Assembly (NCBI GenBank): GCA_023384415.1
Contig: JAHDWJ010000027.1
Span: forward strand, 1 to 64,000
Direction: 5' to 3'
Source of the DNA: Anaerolineae bacterium
Lineage (GTDB): Bacteria; Chloroflexota; Anaerolineae; Promineifilales; Promineifilaceae
Length of the DNA: 64,000 bases
In this document: positions 1-7,075 of the stretch, one piece after another
Numbering within the stretch: position 1 is the stretch's first letter
Layout of the letters: each line of letters starts with the position of its first letter
Notes under the pieces: model-generated
The model's database searches: none
What the model saw: the letters and a program-made list of their open reading frames with translations, nothing else
What the model was told of the DNA's origin: nothing
Made by a program: the position numbers and the translations under genes

Positions 1-144
1 GGTGAGATCGCCCGGTGGTGAGATCGCCCGGTGGTGAGATTGCCCGGTGGTGAGATCGCCCGGTGGTGAGATCGCCCGGTGGTGAGATTGCCCGGTGGTG
101 AGATCGCCCGGCGGTGAGATCGCCCGGTGGTGAGATCGCCCGGC
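1..144. repeat. 16-bp direct tandem repeat, nine copies
   Basis: Nine head-to-tail copies of a 16-bp unit (GGTGAGATCGCCCGGT) fill the first 144 bases and probably continue to the left of the window. Copies differ only at two positions: copies 3 and 6 read GATTG instead of GATCG, and copies 7 and 9 end in C. There are no spacers, so this is a minisatellite and not a CRISPR array. One frame is open through it and an 85-codon ORF starts near the end, but nothing supports translation. It lies downstream of the 3' end of the glycosidase gene. Confidence 0.95.
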
Positions 145-239
145 GGTGGAACCGCCGGGCTAAAAATACGAAGCCCTACCGGGCTGCGGCCGCAGGCCAA
201 CGGCCTTTGCCTTTTTAGCCCGGACGTGCACGTCCGGGC
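138..239. repeat. Two strong palindromes beside the tandem repeat
   Basis: Positions 138-147 and 151-160 form a perfect 10-bp stem with a 3-base loop. Positions 218-239 form a perfect 22-bp palindrome, starting and ending with GCCCGG/CCGGGC. Both share the CCCGG core of the neighbouring 16-bp repeat. A GCGGCCGC octamer sits between them at 186-193. Neither has a T-run, so a terminator role for the minus-strand gene ending at 260 is possible but not shown. Confidence 0.8.
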
Positions 240-259
240 GGGGTGGGACGGCAAGTCTC

Positions 260-1492
260 TCAATCTCTCATTTCCCCCTGCCATGCCCAATACGCTGGTC
301 GGGGCGTACCATCCGGCTCCACCAGGCTGTAACCGCTCATCTCATCATCGGCAGGGCGACCATACACCAGATTCCATACGGTGAACAACTCCACCCAGGG
401 CCATTCTTCGGCTACCCGCTGTCGGGCCAGGAGAAGGTATTCTGCCTGCCGTTGGGCTGAGACGGCTGGATGATCGCCGGGATTGATGGTGTAACCCAGC
501 TCCGTGATCCAGACGGGCAGATCCGCATGGTGGTGCAGCAAAATTTCATGCAGGTAGGTGATGCGGGCCAGGTTGAGACCATCTTGAACGGTGCGGTGGC
601 TGTAGGGGGTGAGGCCGTAGCCGTAATCATGTACTGCCAGCACATCCAGACATGCGGCCGCGCCCACTGCCATCATCTCATCTAAAAAGAGGCGGTCATC
701 CCTGGCCCTGGGGGAATTTTCATTGGTCGGGGCCAGCCCGCCCCCGGCAATTATCACCTGGGGGTCAGCCAGGCGAATGTGATGGTAGGCTGCTCCCAGC
801 ACCCCTACATAATCAGCCGGGTTGGCCACCCAGCCATCATACCGGTAAAAATGATCGGGCAGGTTGCCCCCAGAACGGCTCCACTCGGCGGCCAGGTTGG
901 GTTCATTCCAGATGATGTAGGCCAAAATTTGCCCGCGATACCGTTGGGCGATGGCGGTGGCAAATTGGATATAGGCAGGCAGATCAAAGGGGACACCGCT
1001 GGTCACCTCTCGCGTGGCCCAATCGGGGGGCATATCCAGCCGTACAATCAGGTTTAGGCCATACCGCTGGGCATTTTGCACCATATCATCTGGGGCACGC
1101 CAGATGAAGTGGCCGCGTTCCGGGTTGATCTCGTTCCAGGGAAATACCTGGACGATGGTGTCAAAGCCGGCCTCGGCGGCCAGGCGGGCCGTGCGATCAT
1201 CCAGGTATAAGGTGTGAGCGGCGTAGCGAAAATGGTTGGTGGGGAGGATGGCATCTGATGGGGGGATATAAGCCGGGGTATCTTGCTTGATTTTGGCCGG
1301 TTGTGGGGTTAAAGGAAGAAAACGGTGGCAGCCTTCACCAGTCGCGGCCGCGTTCCAGATTGGTTTAGCTCCATGAACCAGCCCCTGGTTTGGCCAGACT
1401 AGCCAGAGGAGAATGAACGCGGCCGCGAGCAACCCCCCCACCAGCATTGTCCCCCACCACTGCGACGATCCATTGGAGGTGACCATTCTCAT
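260..1492 (-). CDS. Membrane-anchored clan GH-A glycoside hydrolase-like protein
   Basis: This is a TIM-barrel glycosidase-like protein held by an N-terminal transmembrane segment (about residues 14-33). The two clan GH-A catalytic glutamates are visible: WNEPN at 195-199 (acid/base E197) and WITELGYT at 328-335 (nucleophile E331). The barrel start (FPWNEINPERGHF) also fits GH5/GH39-like proteins. The substrate cannot be read. I chose the ATG at 1492 because it overlaps the TGA of the upstream lipoprotein gene as ATGA, the mark of translational coupling; an ATG at 1507 would add five residues. The protein is likely exported and faces the outside, working next to the lipoprotein. Family placement within GH-A is open. 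Confidence 0.8.
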   Translation of the reverse strand: MRMVTSNGSSQWWGTMLVGGLLAAAFILLWLVWPNQGLVHGAKPIWNAAATGEGCHRFLPLTPQPAKIKQDTPAYIPPSDAILPTNHFRYAAHTLYLDDRTARLAAEAGFDTIVQVFPWNEINPERGHFIWRAPDDMVQNAQRYGLNLIVRLDMPPDWATREVTSGVPFDLPAYIQFATAIAQRYRGQILAYIIWNEPNLAAEWSRSGGNLPDHFYRYDGWVANPADYVGVLGAAYHHIRLADPQVIIAGGGLAPTNENSPRARDDRLFLDEMMAVGAAACLDVLAVHDYGYGLTPYSHRTVQDGLNLARITYLHEILLHHHADLPVWITELGYTINPGDHPAVSAQRQAEYLLLARQRVAEEWPWVELFTVWNLVYGRPADDEMSGYSLVEPDGTPRPAYWAWQGEMRD

Positions 1493-2565
1493 TTGCCGGC
1501 CGACCATTGATAATGAGCTATCAATTGAGGGGTGGCCGCGTCCCCTTCCAGGGTAAAGAGGTATACGCCATCCTGTGCCCCCAACATCGCCACCAGCGAT
1601 CCATCCACGGCTACCTGGGTTAGATATACCTCAGACAGCAGGTGAGCCACAACCTGCGGCTCTTCCCCTGCCTCCAGGTCAACAATTTTTAATCCCTGTT
1701 CCAGGAGATAAAGCCGGTTATCCTGGCGTAAACCGGAAAAGAAAAACCCCTGATACTCCCATCTTTGTACTATCTGGGGGTTAGCCGGATCAGTTAACTC
1801 CAGGGTAAAGATACCATTGCCCACATGGGTGAGAAAGGGGGGGTGCATGATCAGGGTACGGAAACCACCATATTGGGTAAAGTGAGAGATGATTTGCTCA
1901 TCTGGGGACAGGCGGGGATCCACCAGGTAGAGATGGGTGGTACAACTGCGGAAACAGCTCATTTCGGAAGCCAGCAGATACGGTTCATAGAGGGCCAGGT
2001 TGCTTAAGTTGCCGTAGAATCCGGTAATAGGGGACAGGGTGCGTGGAGCAGTGGGGTCGGTCATGTCCAGCCGGATGATCTCGGTATTGGCCCCCAGGTA
2101 AGCGATGCCCCGGTGGATGAGGACATCGTGGAGAGGGATAGGGGCGTCAAAGAAGGTGGTGGGCTGCGGCCGCGACGGATCCGTTAAATCTAGCTGCTGC
2201 CATCCATCGGCCAAAAATGCAGAGGAGTAACCATCTGGCGGGGAGAGGAGGGCGTGAAGCTGCCCATCTTGCAGCTTAAGCCGAGAAATTCGGTTCGTTA
2301 AGGTTAGCTGCCCGGCCAGAATGGGTTGGGCTGGGTCACGCACATCCAGCCAGATCAGCTCATTGCCATAACCAAAATAAAGATAGCCCCCCCAGAGAGC
2401 CAACCCATTGTAATAAGGGGGATAAAGCTGCTCTAATTCGGTTTGCAAATCTGCCAGAGGGGTGGGAGCTGGGGTAAGGGTTGGCAGCCGTTCGGCACTG
2501 TCCCGGCAGCCGGTTAATAAGAGGAGTAGCCAGGCGAAGAAGGTGAGTTTGTATATGGTAGACAT
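1489..2565 (-). CDS. LVIVD-type beta-propeller lipoprotein
   Basis: This is a 358-aa protein with a lipoprotein signal peptide: basic start, hydrophobic stretch, and lipobox LLTGC with C20 as the lipidated residue. The body is a run of about 40-residue repeats of the LVIVD kind (for example residues 60-100, with the pattern GLALWGGYLYFGYGN then LDVRDPAQP), which fold as beta-propeller blades. No catalytic residues are evident; such proteins are usually surface or periplasmic binding scaffolds. Its stop overlaps the start of the downstream glycosidase, so the two are made together. There is no clear ribosome site before the ATG at 2565. Confidence 0.75.
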   Translation of the reverse strand: MSTIYKLTFFAWLLLLLTGCRDSAERLPTLTPAPTPLADLQTELEQLYPPYYNGLALWGGYLYFGYGNELIWLDVRDPAQPILAGQLTLTNRISRLKLQDGQLHALLSPPDGYSSAFLADGWQQLDLTDPSRPQPTTFFDAPIPLHDVLIHRGIAYLGANTEIIRLDMTDPTAPRTLSPITGFYGNLSNLALYEPYLLASEMSCFRSCTTHLYLVDPRLSPDEQIISHFTQYGGFRTLIMHPPFLTHVGNGIFTLELTDPANPQIVQRWEYQGFFFSGLRQDNRLYLLEQGLKIVDLEAGEEPQVVAHLLSEVYLTQVAVDGSLVAMLGAQDGVYLFTLEGDAATPQLIAHYQWSAGK

Positions 2566-2672
2566 GGCTCAAGCATACCGTGTTACTCCATTGCGGTTCT
2601 TAACGGTTCGTAACCGTTTAACTGACGAAAGAGCTACAAAGGGATTGATGATTGATTCTGCCTGCTGCTCTT

Positions 2673-3692
2673 TCAACTATACGACTCTCGATCATCCTCA
2701 TTATCGTCCCAATAGCTCCGCCGGCCGCGCTGTTGGTACAGCCACTCTTCTTCCCCTAAATCTTCCCCTAGAGCCAGATCGTCGAGGGTCATATCCCAAA
2801 TGGCTTCGGCCAGAGCGGTTCCTAGCACGACGGGGTCTTGCTCCTCAAGGTTCTCCAGATTGTCTAGCTCATGGCGTAAAATATCTCGTTCCACAATGGT
2901 CTGGACTATTTTTTCTTTGAGATCGGCGGTGATTTCGGCGATGAGGTCACGCCCTTCGGCGATGGCTTTTTCTACCCGGCGCATGAGGCGGCTGCTGCGG
3001 TGATCAGCTAACTGCTTCTGCTCGGCCTGGATTTCCTGGAGCCGCCGCTCTAACCGCTGGATTTCACGCAGTAAAGCGACTGCTTGTTGTTGTAGGCTGT
3101 CATAGATAATATGCCCGGTAACGGTGTCTGGCTCCAGGGCTAACTGTTCCAGACGGGCAAAGTCGGCGGCCGCATACGCCGCGTTAATGGCGATCATCAA
3201 GGTGGTGCGGTGCTGCCGGTCAGCCTCGTTTTCAGCCAGGTCGGGGTGGAAACGGCGGGCCAGTTGGCGGTAGAGCTTTTTTAAGCTGACTGCTTCATCG
3301 GGGGAGATCGCTTTGGGAGTGGTTCGCTGCTCTGGATCACGGTAACGGTATGAATCAGCGGCTTCGGCCCCTTCCGTTTCATCCACAACTTCCCAGAGGT
3401 CGCCCCATTCTCCCACGATTGAATCGTACCCATTGCGCTCCAGCCATTCTTCGCGGCGGCGGCGGATGAGGGTGCGAAAGTCGCTGATTTCTGCTTCCAG
3501 GCTTTCTAACTGCTGGGTGAGATGACCGAGGCGGGTACGTAGATCAAACTCAAACCGGTTGATAGCCGCTAACTGATCGGCTAATTCCGTTTCGGCACTG
3601 ATGAGCTGCGGCCGCAGCGCTTGTAGAATTTGTTGTAGCTCTTGTATCTGCGTGGGCCAATCCGTTTGTGCTAACGTAGCATGAATGGTCAT
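2673..3692 (-). CDS. J-domain protein with flanking coiled coils
   Basis: This 339-aa protein carries a DnaJ-like J domain at about residues 130-185, with the diagnostic HPD tripeptide at 149-151 (RRFHPDLAE). The HPD loop is what stimulates Hsp70 ATPase, so this is probably a co-chaperone for a DnaK. The parts before (15-85) and after (195-275) are heptad-rich, charged and predicted to be coiled coil. The zinc-finger and C-terminal substrate domains of true DnaJ are absent. The acidic tail (about 300-339) is rich in D, E and W. It stands alone, read on the minus strand with about 100 bp to the next gene. Confidence 0.75.
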   Translation of the reverse strand: MTIHATLAQTDWPTQIQELQQILQALRPQLISAETELADQLAAINRFEFDLRTRLGHLTQQLESLEAEISDFRTLIRRRREEWLERNGYDSIVGEWGDLWEVVDETEGAEAADSYRYRDPEQRTTPKAISPDEAVSLKKLYRQLARRFHPDLAENEADRQHRTTLMIAINAAYAAADFARLEQLALEPDTVTGHIIYDSLQQQAVALLREIQRLERRLQEIQAEQKQLADHRSSRLMRRVEKAIAEGRDLIAEITADLKEKIVQTIVERDILRHELDNLENLEEQDPVVLGTALAEAIWDMTLDDLALGEDLGEEEWLYQQRGRRSYWDDNEDDRESYS

Positions 3693-3723
3693 AGAGTTGA
3701 TTTTAACGTTATTGAACTATCTT

Positions 3724-3816
3724 CTCAATAAGTTGAGGCGAACCTTTAGAAGGTTGCTGTAATGGGCCAGCTTTTAGGTCAAACTTTCCGAAGGTTACAC
3801 GGTTTGCTGAGAGGTT
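3724..3816. repeat. Dispersed intergenic repeat family A, copy 1
   Basis: This 93-bp stretch closely matches 21070-21161. Both begin CTCAATAAGTTG, share the core TTCCGAAGGTTACACG and end in CTGAGA-GTT. Inside, AACCTTY/RAAGGTT halves form small hairpins, and the ends are partly inverted (CTCA/TGAG). It has no ORF. It lies between the J-domain gene and the HAD gene. Confidence 0.8.
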
Positions 3817-3865
3817 TCCTATTGAAGATGGAAGACGAAGGACGGATAGCGGTCAGTCTTAATTT

Positions 3866-4474
3866 TCAGCCCTCAGCCCTTAAAAATTCTGCCAGCGTGT
3901 CAGGTATATCCATTCCCGGCTGATAATGTATTCCTACCATGCCGACAGCTTGTGCGCCAACAATGTTGTTCTGGAAATCATCTATGAAGATGGTTTCCTC
4001 TGGTAATCGCCCCAGCCGTTCTAGGGTACGTTGAAAGATGATCGGGTTGGGTTTCATTACCTTTTCATAAGCTGAGCCAACGATGAGATCGAACGCATCA
4101 GCCATGGGGTATATGTGGGTGAGGGTGTGGGTCAGGTTATCGAAGGCGTTGCTGATAATGGCCGTCTGATAACGCGGCCGCAGCCCCCGTATCCATTCAA
4201 TAAGCTGCTCATCCATCTCATCACCACTCCAGAAGAGCCGCTGAAAATCCTGGGTCGCGGCCGCATCCAGCCTTAGATGTTCACCTAGCCATTGCCACAG
4301 TTGGGCTGTGCTGATCTCGCCTCGCTGCGCTTTTTGCCCCATCTCACTGCTAAATACCAGTTGTTCTGATTCTCCAGGACGCAGCCCCAGGCGACCCTCC
4401 AGGGCATTGCGGCCGCGTCTGTCCATCGTGCGGACCAGCACTCCCCCGACATCGAAAATAACAGCTTTAATCAT
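3866..4474 (-). CDS. HAD-superfamily (subclass IA-like) hydrolase
   Basis: This 202-aa haloacid-dehalogenase-fold phosphatase has motif I at residues 7-12 (FDVGGV, with nucleophile D8), motif II S/T in AIISNAF (about 109-115), the motif III lysine in KPNPIIF (about 139-145) and acidic motif IV IDDFQNN (about 163-169). The second aspartate of motif I (normally DxD) is glycine, as in the YihX/epoxide-hydrolase-N-terminal group of HAD proteins. The substrate is probably a small phosphorylated metabolite; nothing nearby narrows it. It is a lone gene whose upstream side (4475-4822) is shared with the divergent membrane-protein gene. Confidence 0.8.
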   Translation of the reverse strand: MIKAVIFDVGGVLVRTMDRRGRNALEGRLGLRPGESEQLVFSSEMGQKAQRGEISTAQLWQWLGEHLRLDAAATQDFQRLFWSGDEMDEQLIEWIRGLRPRYQTAIISNAFDNLTHTLTHIYPMADAFDLIVGSAYEKVMKPNPIIFQRTLERLGRLPEETIFIDDFQNNIVGAQAVGMVGIHYQPGMDIPDTLAEFLRAEG

Positions 4475-4614
4475 CAGTTACTCCCCTGTAGGCAAGGATG
4501 GATTAAGAAGGATGAATTATGAAGGAGATATCTTCATAAAGCGAGAAACTCAACCCTTAAACCGTTAAACGATCCTTGACTTCCTCGTGCAATTCGGATA
4601 TTCTTTAATAAATT

Positions 4615-4641
4615 AGAACATAAGTTCTTATTTTAGAACAG
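4615..4641. promoter_or_regulatory. Inverted repeat in divergent intergenic region
   Basis: AGAAC (4615-4619) and GTTCT (4624-4628) form an inverted repeat with a 4-base spacer, and a third AGAAC half-site lies at 4635-4639. The 348-bp gap 4475-4822 separates divergent genes, so this could be an operator for either; that is inference. The rest of the gap shows no gene. It begins with a low-complexity stretch (around 4497-4527, GGATGAATTATGAAGGA) that recurs near 35930. Confidence 0.35.
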
Positions 4642-4822
4642 AATTGACTTTGTTGCCGGGTTTTATTTTGGGACTCACAAAATCCTAAAGACCCAAAAGT
4701 TACATGGCAAACTCATCGTAGACATAGGACACAAGCATAAACAGAGAACGGTTAATCATCAATGACCTGGTTGGTTGTAGCCTGAATGCAGGATAATAGC
4801 ATCAGCAAAGAGAGAAAGGGAG

Positions 4823-5701
4823 ATGAGTTACATGAGCAATTATATAGAACAAAAACAGGAAATGGCGCGGCCGTTAAAACAGCCACCGCTAAATAATTGG
4901 TTGGAAGAAGTGTGGAAAGTGGTGCCGCGCCGGGTTGTTATTGCTGGGCTGCTGGCGGTCGCTTTGCTTGCCTTTGAGCTGTTCAACTTTGATACCACCC
5001 GGTACGCTTTGACCAGCTTCTTAGGGGATATTCGTTTTCTGGGGCTGGCCTGGGCTTCAATTTTGGCTATCGCTTTCTGTGCCATAGATTTCGCTGGTTT
5101 GGTTCGTGTGTTTACCCCGGAAACTGGTCGTAATGAACCTAAAGAAGTCTGGTTTCTCATGGGAGCATGGCTGGTAGGCGCGACTCTTAATGCAGTGATG
5201 ACCTGGTGGGCTGTAAATCTGGCTTTGTTGAACCATAATTTTGGTAATGAAGTGTTGAGTCGGGAGCAGTTGTTGAAATTCGTGCCTATTTTTGTAGCCG
5301 TTTTGGTTTGGTTGACTCGCATTTTGTTCATTGGCTCCCTGTCTGTTGCTGGGGAGAAGCTGCTGGGGCAGCGGGATGAACGCCAGCCGAGCCAGGTTCA
5401 GCCAACTGTTGGTACGCGGCCGCAGCCAGCCCCGCAGCCTGTTCGCCCCGTTACAGCCAGACCAACAGCCATGCCTGGGACGCGGCCGCAGCCACCTCAC
5501 CGCCCTACCACGCCCGATCTACCTGATTTCTTGCGCCCAGATCGGGCCACATCTACTGTTGATGAACTGCCCCCTGCTAACGAACCATTGGTACGACCAG
5601 TCCGTCCCACTGGCACCCATAACCGTGTGCGGCAGCGTCCCCCCCTTGTAGATCGACCTGGCGCGACCCCTGCTGGGATGCAAGCCCGGCCGCGCCGCTA
5701 A
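4823..5701 (+). CDS. Membrane protein with proline-rich cytoplasmic-type tail
   Basis: This 292-aa protein is not assigned to a known family. About residues 37-185 contain four hydrophobic segments (around 38-55, 68-95, 110-133 and 155-175). The remaining 105 residues are low-complexity, rich in P, R, T and Q, and include the octamer-encoded RPQPAPQP and RPQPPHRP motifs. The start is uncertain: ATG 4823 is only 2-3 bases from the AGAAAGGGAG sequence, while the ATG at 4832 (residue 4) has a better spacing of about 10. It is followed by a strong terminator at 5820, so it is probably monocistronic. Confidence 0.6.
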   Translation: MSYMSNYIEQKQEMARPLKQPPLNNWLEEVWKVVPRRVVIAGLLAVALLAFELFNFDTTRYALTSFLGDIRFLGLAWASILAIAFCAIDFAGLVRVFTPETGRNEPKEVWFLMGAWLVGATLNAVMTWWAVNLALLNHNFGNEVLSREQLLKFVPIFVAVLVWLTRILFIGSLSVAGEKLLGQRDERQPSQVQPTVGTRPQPAPQPVRPVTARPTAMPGTRPQPPHRPTTPDLPDFLRPDRATSTVDELPPANEPLVRPVRPTGTHNRVRQRPPLVDRPGATPAGMQARPRR

Positions 5702-5819
5702 ATTCGTTAATAGTATGGCTGAAGCCCATGCTTGAATATCTTCATTAGACAAAGGTTAATATGATTTAGACAAGGGTAGTTAATCAGCTTGATAATCAAT
5801 TGTGGGAATTCTAACTCCT

Positions 5820-5848
5820 AAAAAGCCCGGCTGTTTGCCGGGCTTTTT
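5820..5848. terminator. Bidirectional intrinsic terminator
   Basis: A perfect 12-bp stem (5820-5831 with 5837-5848) surrounds the loop TGTTT, with five A on the left and five T on the right. It ends the membrane-protein gene that stops at 5701. The following stretch to 6240 is AT-rich; a 63-codon minus-strand ORF at 5954-6145 has no recognisable features and I do not call it. Confidence 0.9.
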
Positions 5849-6240
5849 CGATCTCCGCCCTATCTTCGTATCTATAGCGTTTAAGAAAAAGATTTTGATT
5901 GTACGGCAATCTTCGTGGCTGCCCACGTTCATGGGCAGGAACAAGGCTAGCCCCTACCCAAAATCATTATCGTAAGGTCTATAATCTCCCGATAGTCTAA
6001 ACCTGTTGATCAATTTGCTTTTTAAAAAGGCTGATTTTTCTCCTGAAATGACGGAGAACAAAACAGTAGCGGCATTAGAAAAAATTACCTTTGCCAATTC
6101 GTTGTTTTTTCGTGATGAAATGGTATAATCATACTCATTAACCAATTTGACCTGTTTCTTCTTATCTCAATAAAACGTGTAACCTCATCCAGGTTTGCTC
6201 TAAAATATTGAGAAGAAACCTATTTTATGGAATTTGCCAT

Positions 6241-6993
6241 ATGAACAACTCACCCACTATCCTGCTTGTAGACGACGATAAAACTTTAGTAGACTTGTTG
6301 ACAACCCAACTGCGTAAGCAAGGGTATCACGTTCTCCCCGCTTCCACGGGTAAAGATGCTCTGGAATTGTTAGCCAAAAATGATGTCAATGTTGTCCTGG
6401 CCGATATTAGTATGCCAGAGATGAATGGTTATCAGTTATTCCAGATGATGCTGGAAAAACCCGAATGGGCCATCATTCCCTTTGTGCTGATTACGGCGCG
6501 TGGGTTCGACAGTGATATTCGCTACGGTAAAGAATTAGGGGTAGATGATTACCTGGTTAAACCGTTTACTGTGGCTGATCTGGTTGCTACCATCCAGGGC
6601 CGCCTGAAGCGTCTTCAGATTTTATCCCATGCTTTTGCTGTTTTGGGGCCACAAACTGAAGTGCCATCGTCACAAATTATTATTGGTGATCTCACGGTAG
6701 ATATGAATCGCCGTTCAGTGTTGGTACGGGGGGAGCATGTGCATCTCACGGGCAATGAATATCGCCTGCTGCTCCAACTGGCTCACCGACCCAATACGGC
6801 TATATCCTCGGAAGAGCTGGTGGAAGGTACCCATGGGCACAAGAATAAGAAACCCAAGGCGACCCAAACGCAGCCCGGTTTAATTTTGCGGCCGCTCGTT
6901 CGGGCTTTGCGGCAGAAAATTAACGTCTCCGAAGGGAACGCTGGTTATATTGAAACTGTTCGCGGTATTGGCTATCTCCTGGTAGGGGGATAA
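6241..6993 (+). CDS. OmpR/PhoB-type response regulator
   Basis: The receiver domain spans residues 1-120: acidic pocket DDD at 11-13, phosphoacceptor D55 (ADISMPEMNG), switch T in LITARG and the conserved lysine in LVKPF. The C-terminal winged-helix DNA-binding domain (about 155-250) ends with the typical GYIETVRGIGYLL of Trans_reg_C proteins. An unusual basic insert (HGHKNKKPKATQ, about 200-212) lies before the recognition helix. I use the ATG at 6241, since a TTG at 6208 would add eleven residues unlike any receiver N-terminus. No histidine kinase is adjacent, so it is an orphan. A bidirectional hairpin follows at 7011. Confidence 0.88.
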   Translation: MNNSPTILLVDDDKTLVDLLTTQLRKQGYHVLPASTGKDALELLAKNDVNVVLADISMPEMNGYQLFQMMLEKPEWAIIPFVLITARGFDSDIRYGKELGVDDYLVKPFTVADLVATIQGRLKRLQILSHAFAVLGPQTEVPSSQIIIGDLTVDMNRRSVLVRGEHVHLTGNEYRLLLQLAHRPNTAISSEELVEGTHGHKNKKPKATQTQPGLILRPLVRALRQKINVSEGNAGYIETVRGIGYLLVGG

Positions 6994-7010
6994 TTATTGG
7001 CGAAAATATA

Positions 7011-7060
7011 GAGGACGGAAGACGGTATCTGGCTCATTATCCATCTTCCGTCCTCTTTTT
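7011..7060. terminator. Convergent intrinsic terminator
   Basis: A perfect 12-bp stem (7011-7022 with 7044-7055) around a 21-base loop is followed by TTTTT. It lies between the convergent response-regulator gene and the fusion-enzyme gene. The stem sequence (GGACGGAAGA) belongs to the low-complexity GGAAGACGAAGGACGG family also seen at about 3827 and 10683. Confidence 0.75.
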
Positions 7061-7075
7061 CTTGTCTTCTCCCCG

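Noticed and set aside
1..144. CRISPR array
   Set aside because: The 16-bp units are directly abutting with no unique spacers, and no cas gene is nearby.
127..384. 85-codon plus-strand ORF in the repeat region
   Set aside because: It starts inside the minisatellite, runs through palindromes and into the 3' end of the glycosidase gene on the other strand; no ribosome site or protein features.
2462..2920. 152-codon plus-strand ORF
   Set aside because: It spans the 5' end of the lipoprotein gene, the gap and the 3' end of the J-domain gene on the opposite strand; the sequence has no domain signature.
5954..6145. 63-codon minus-strand ORF
   Set aside because: No ribosome site, no motif, and an AT-rich region where open frames arise easily.
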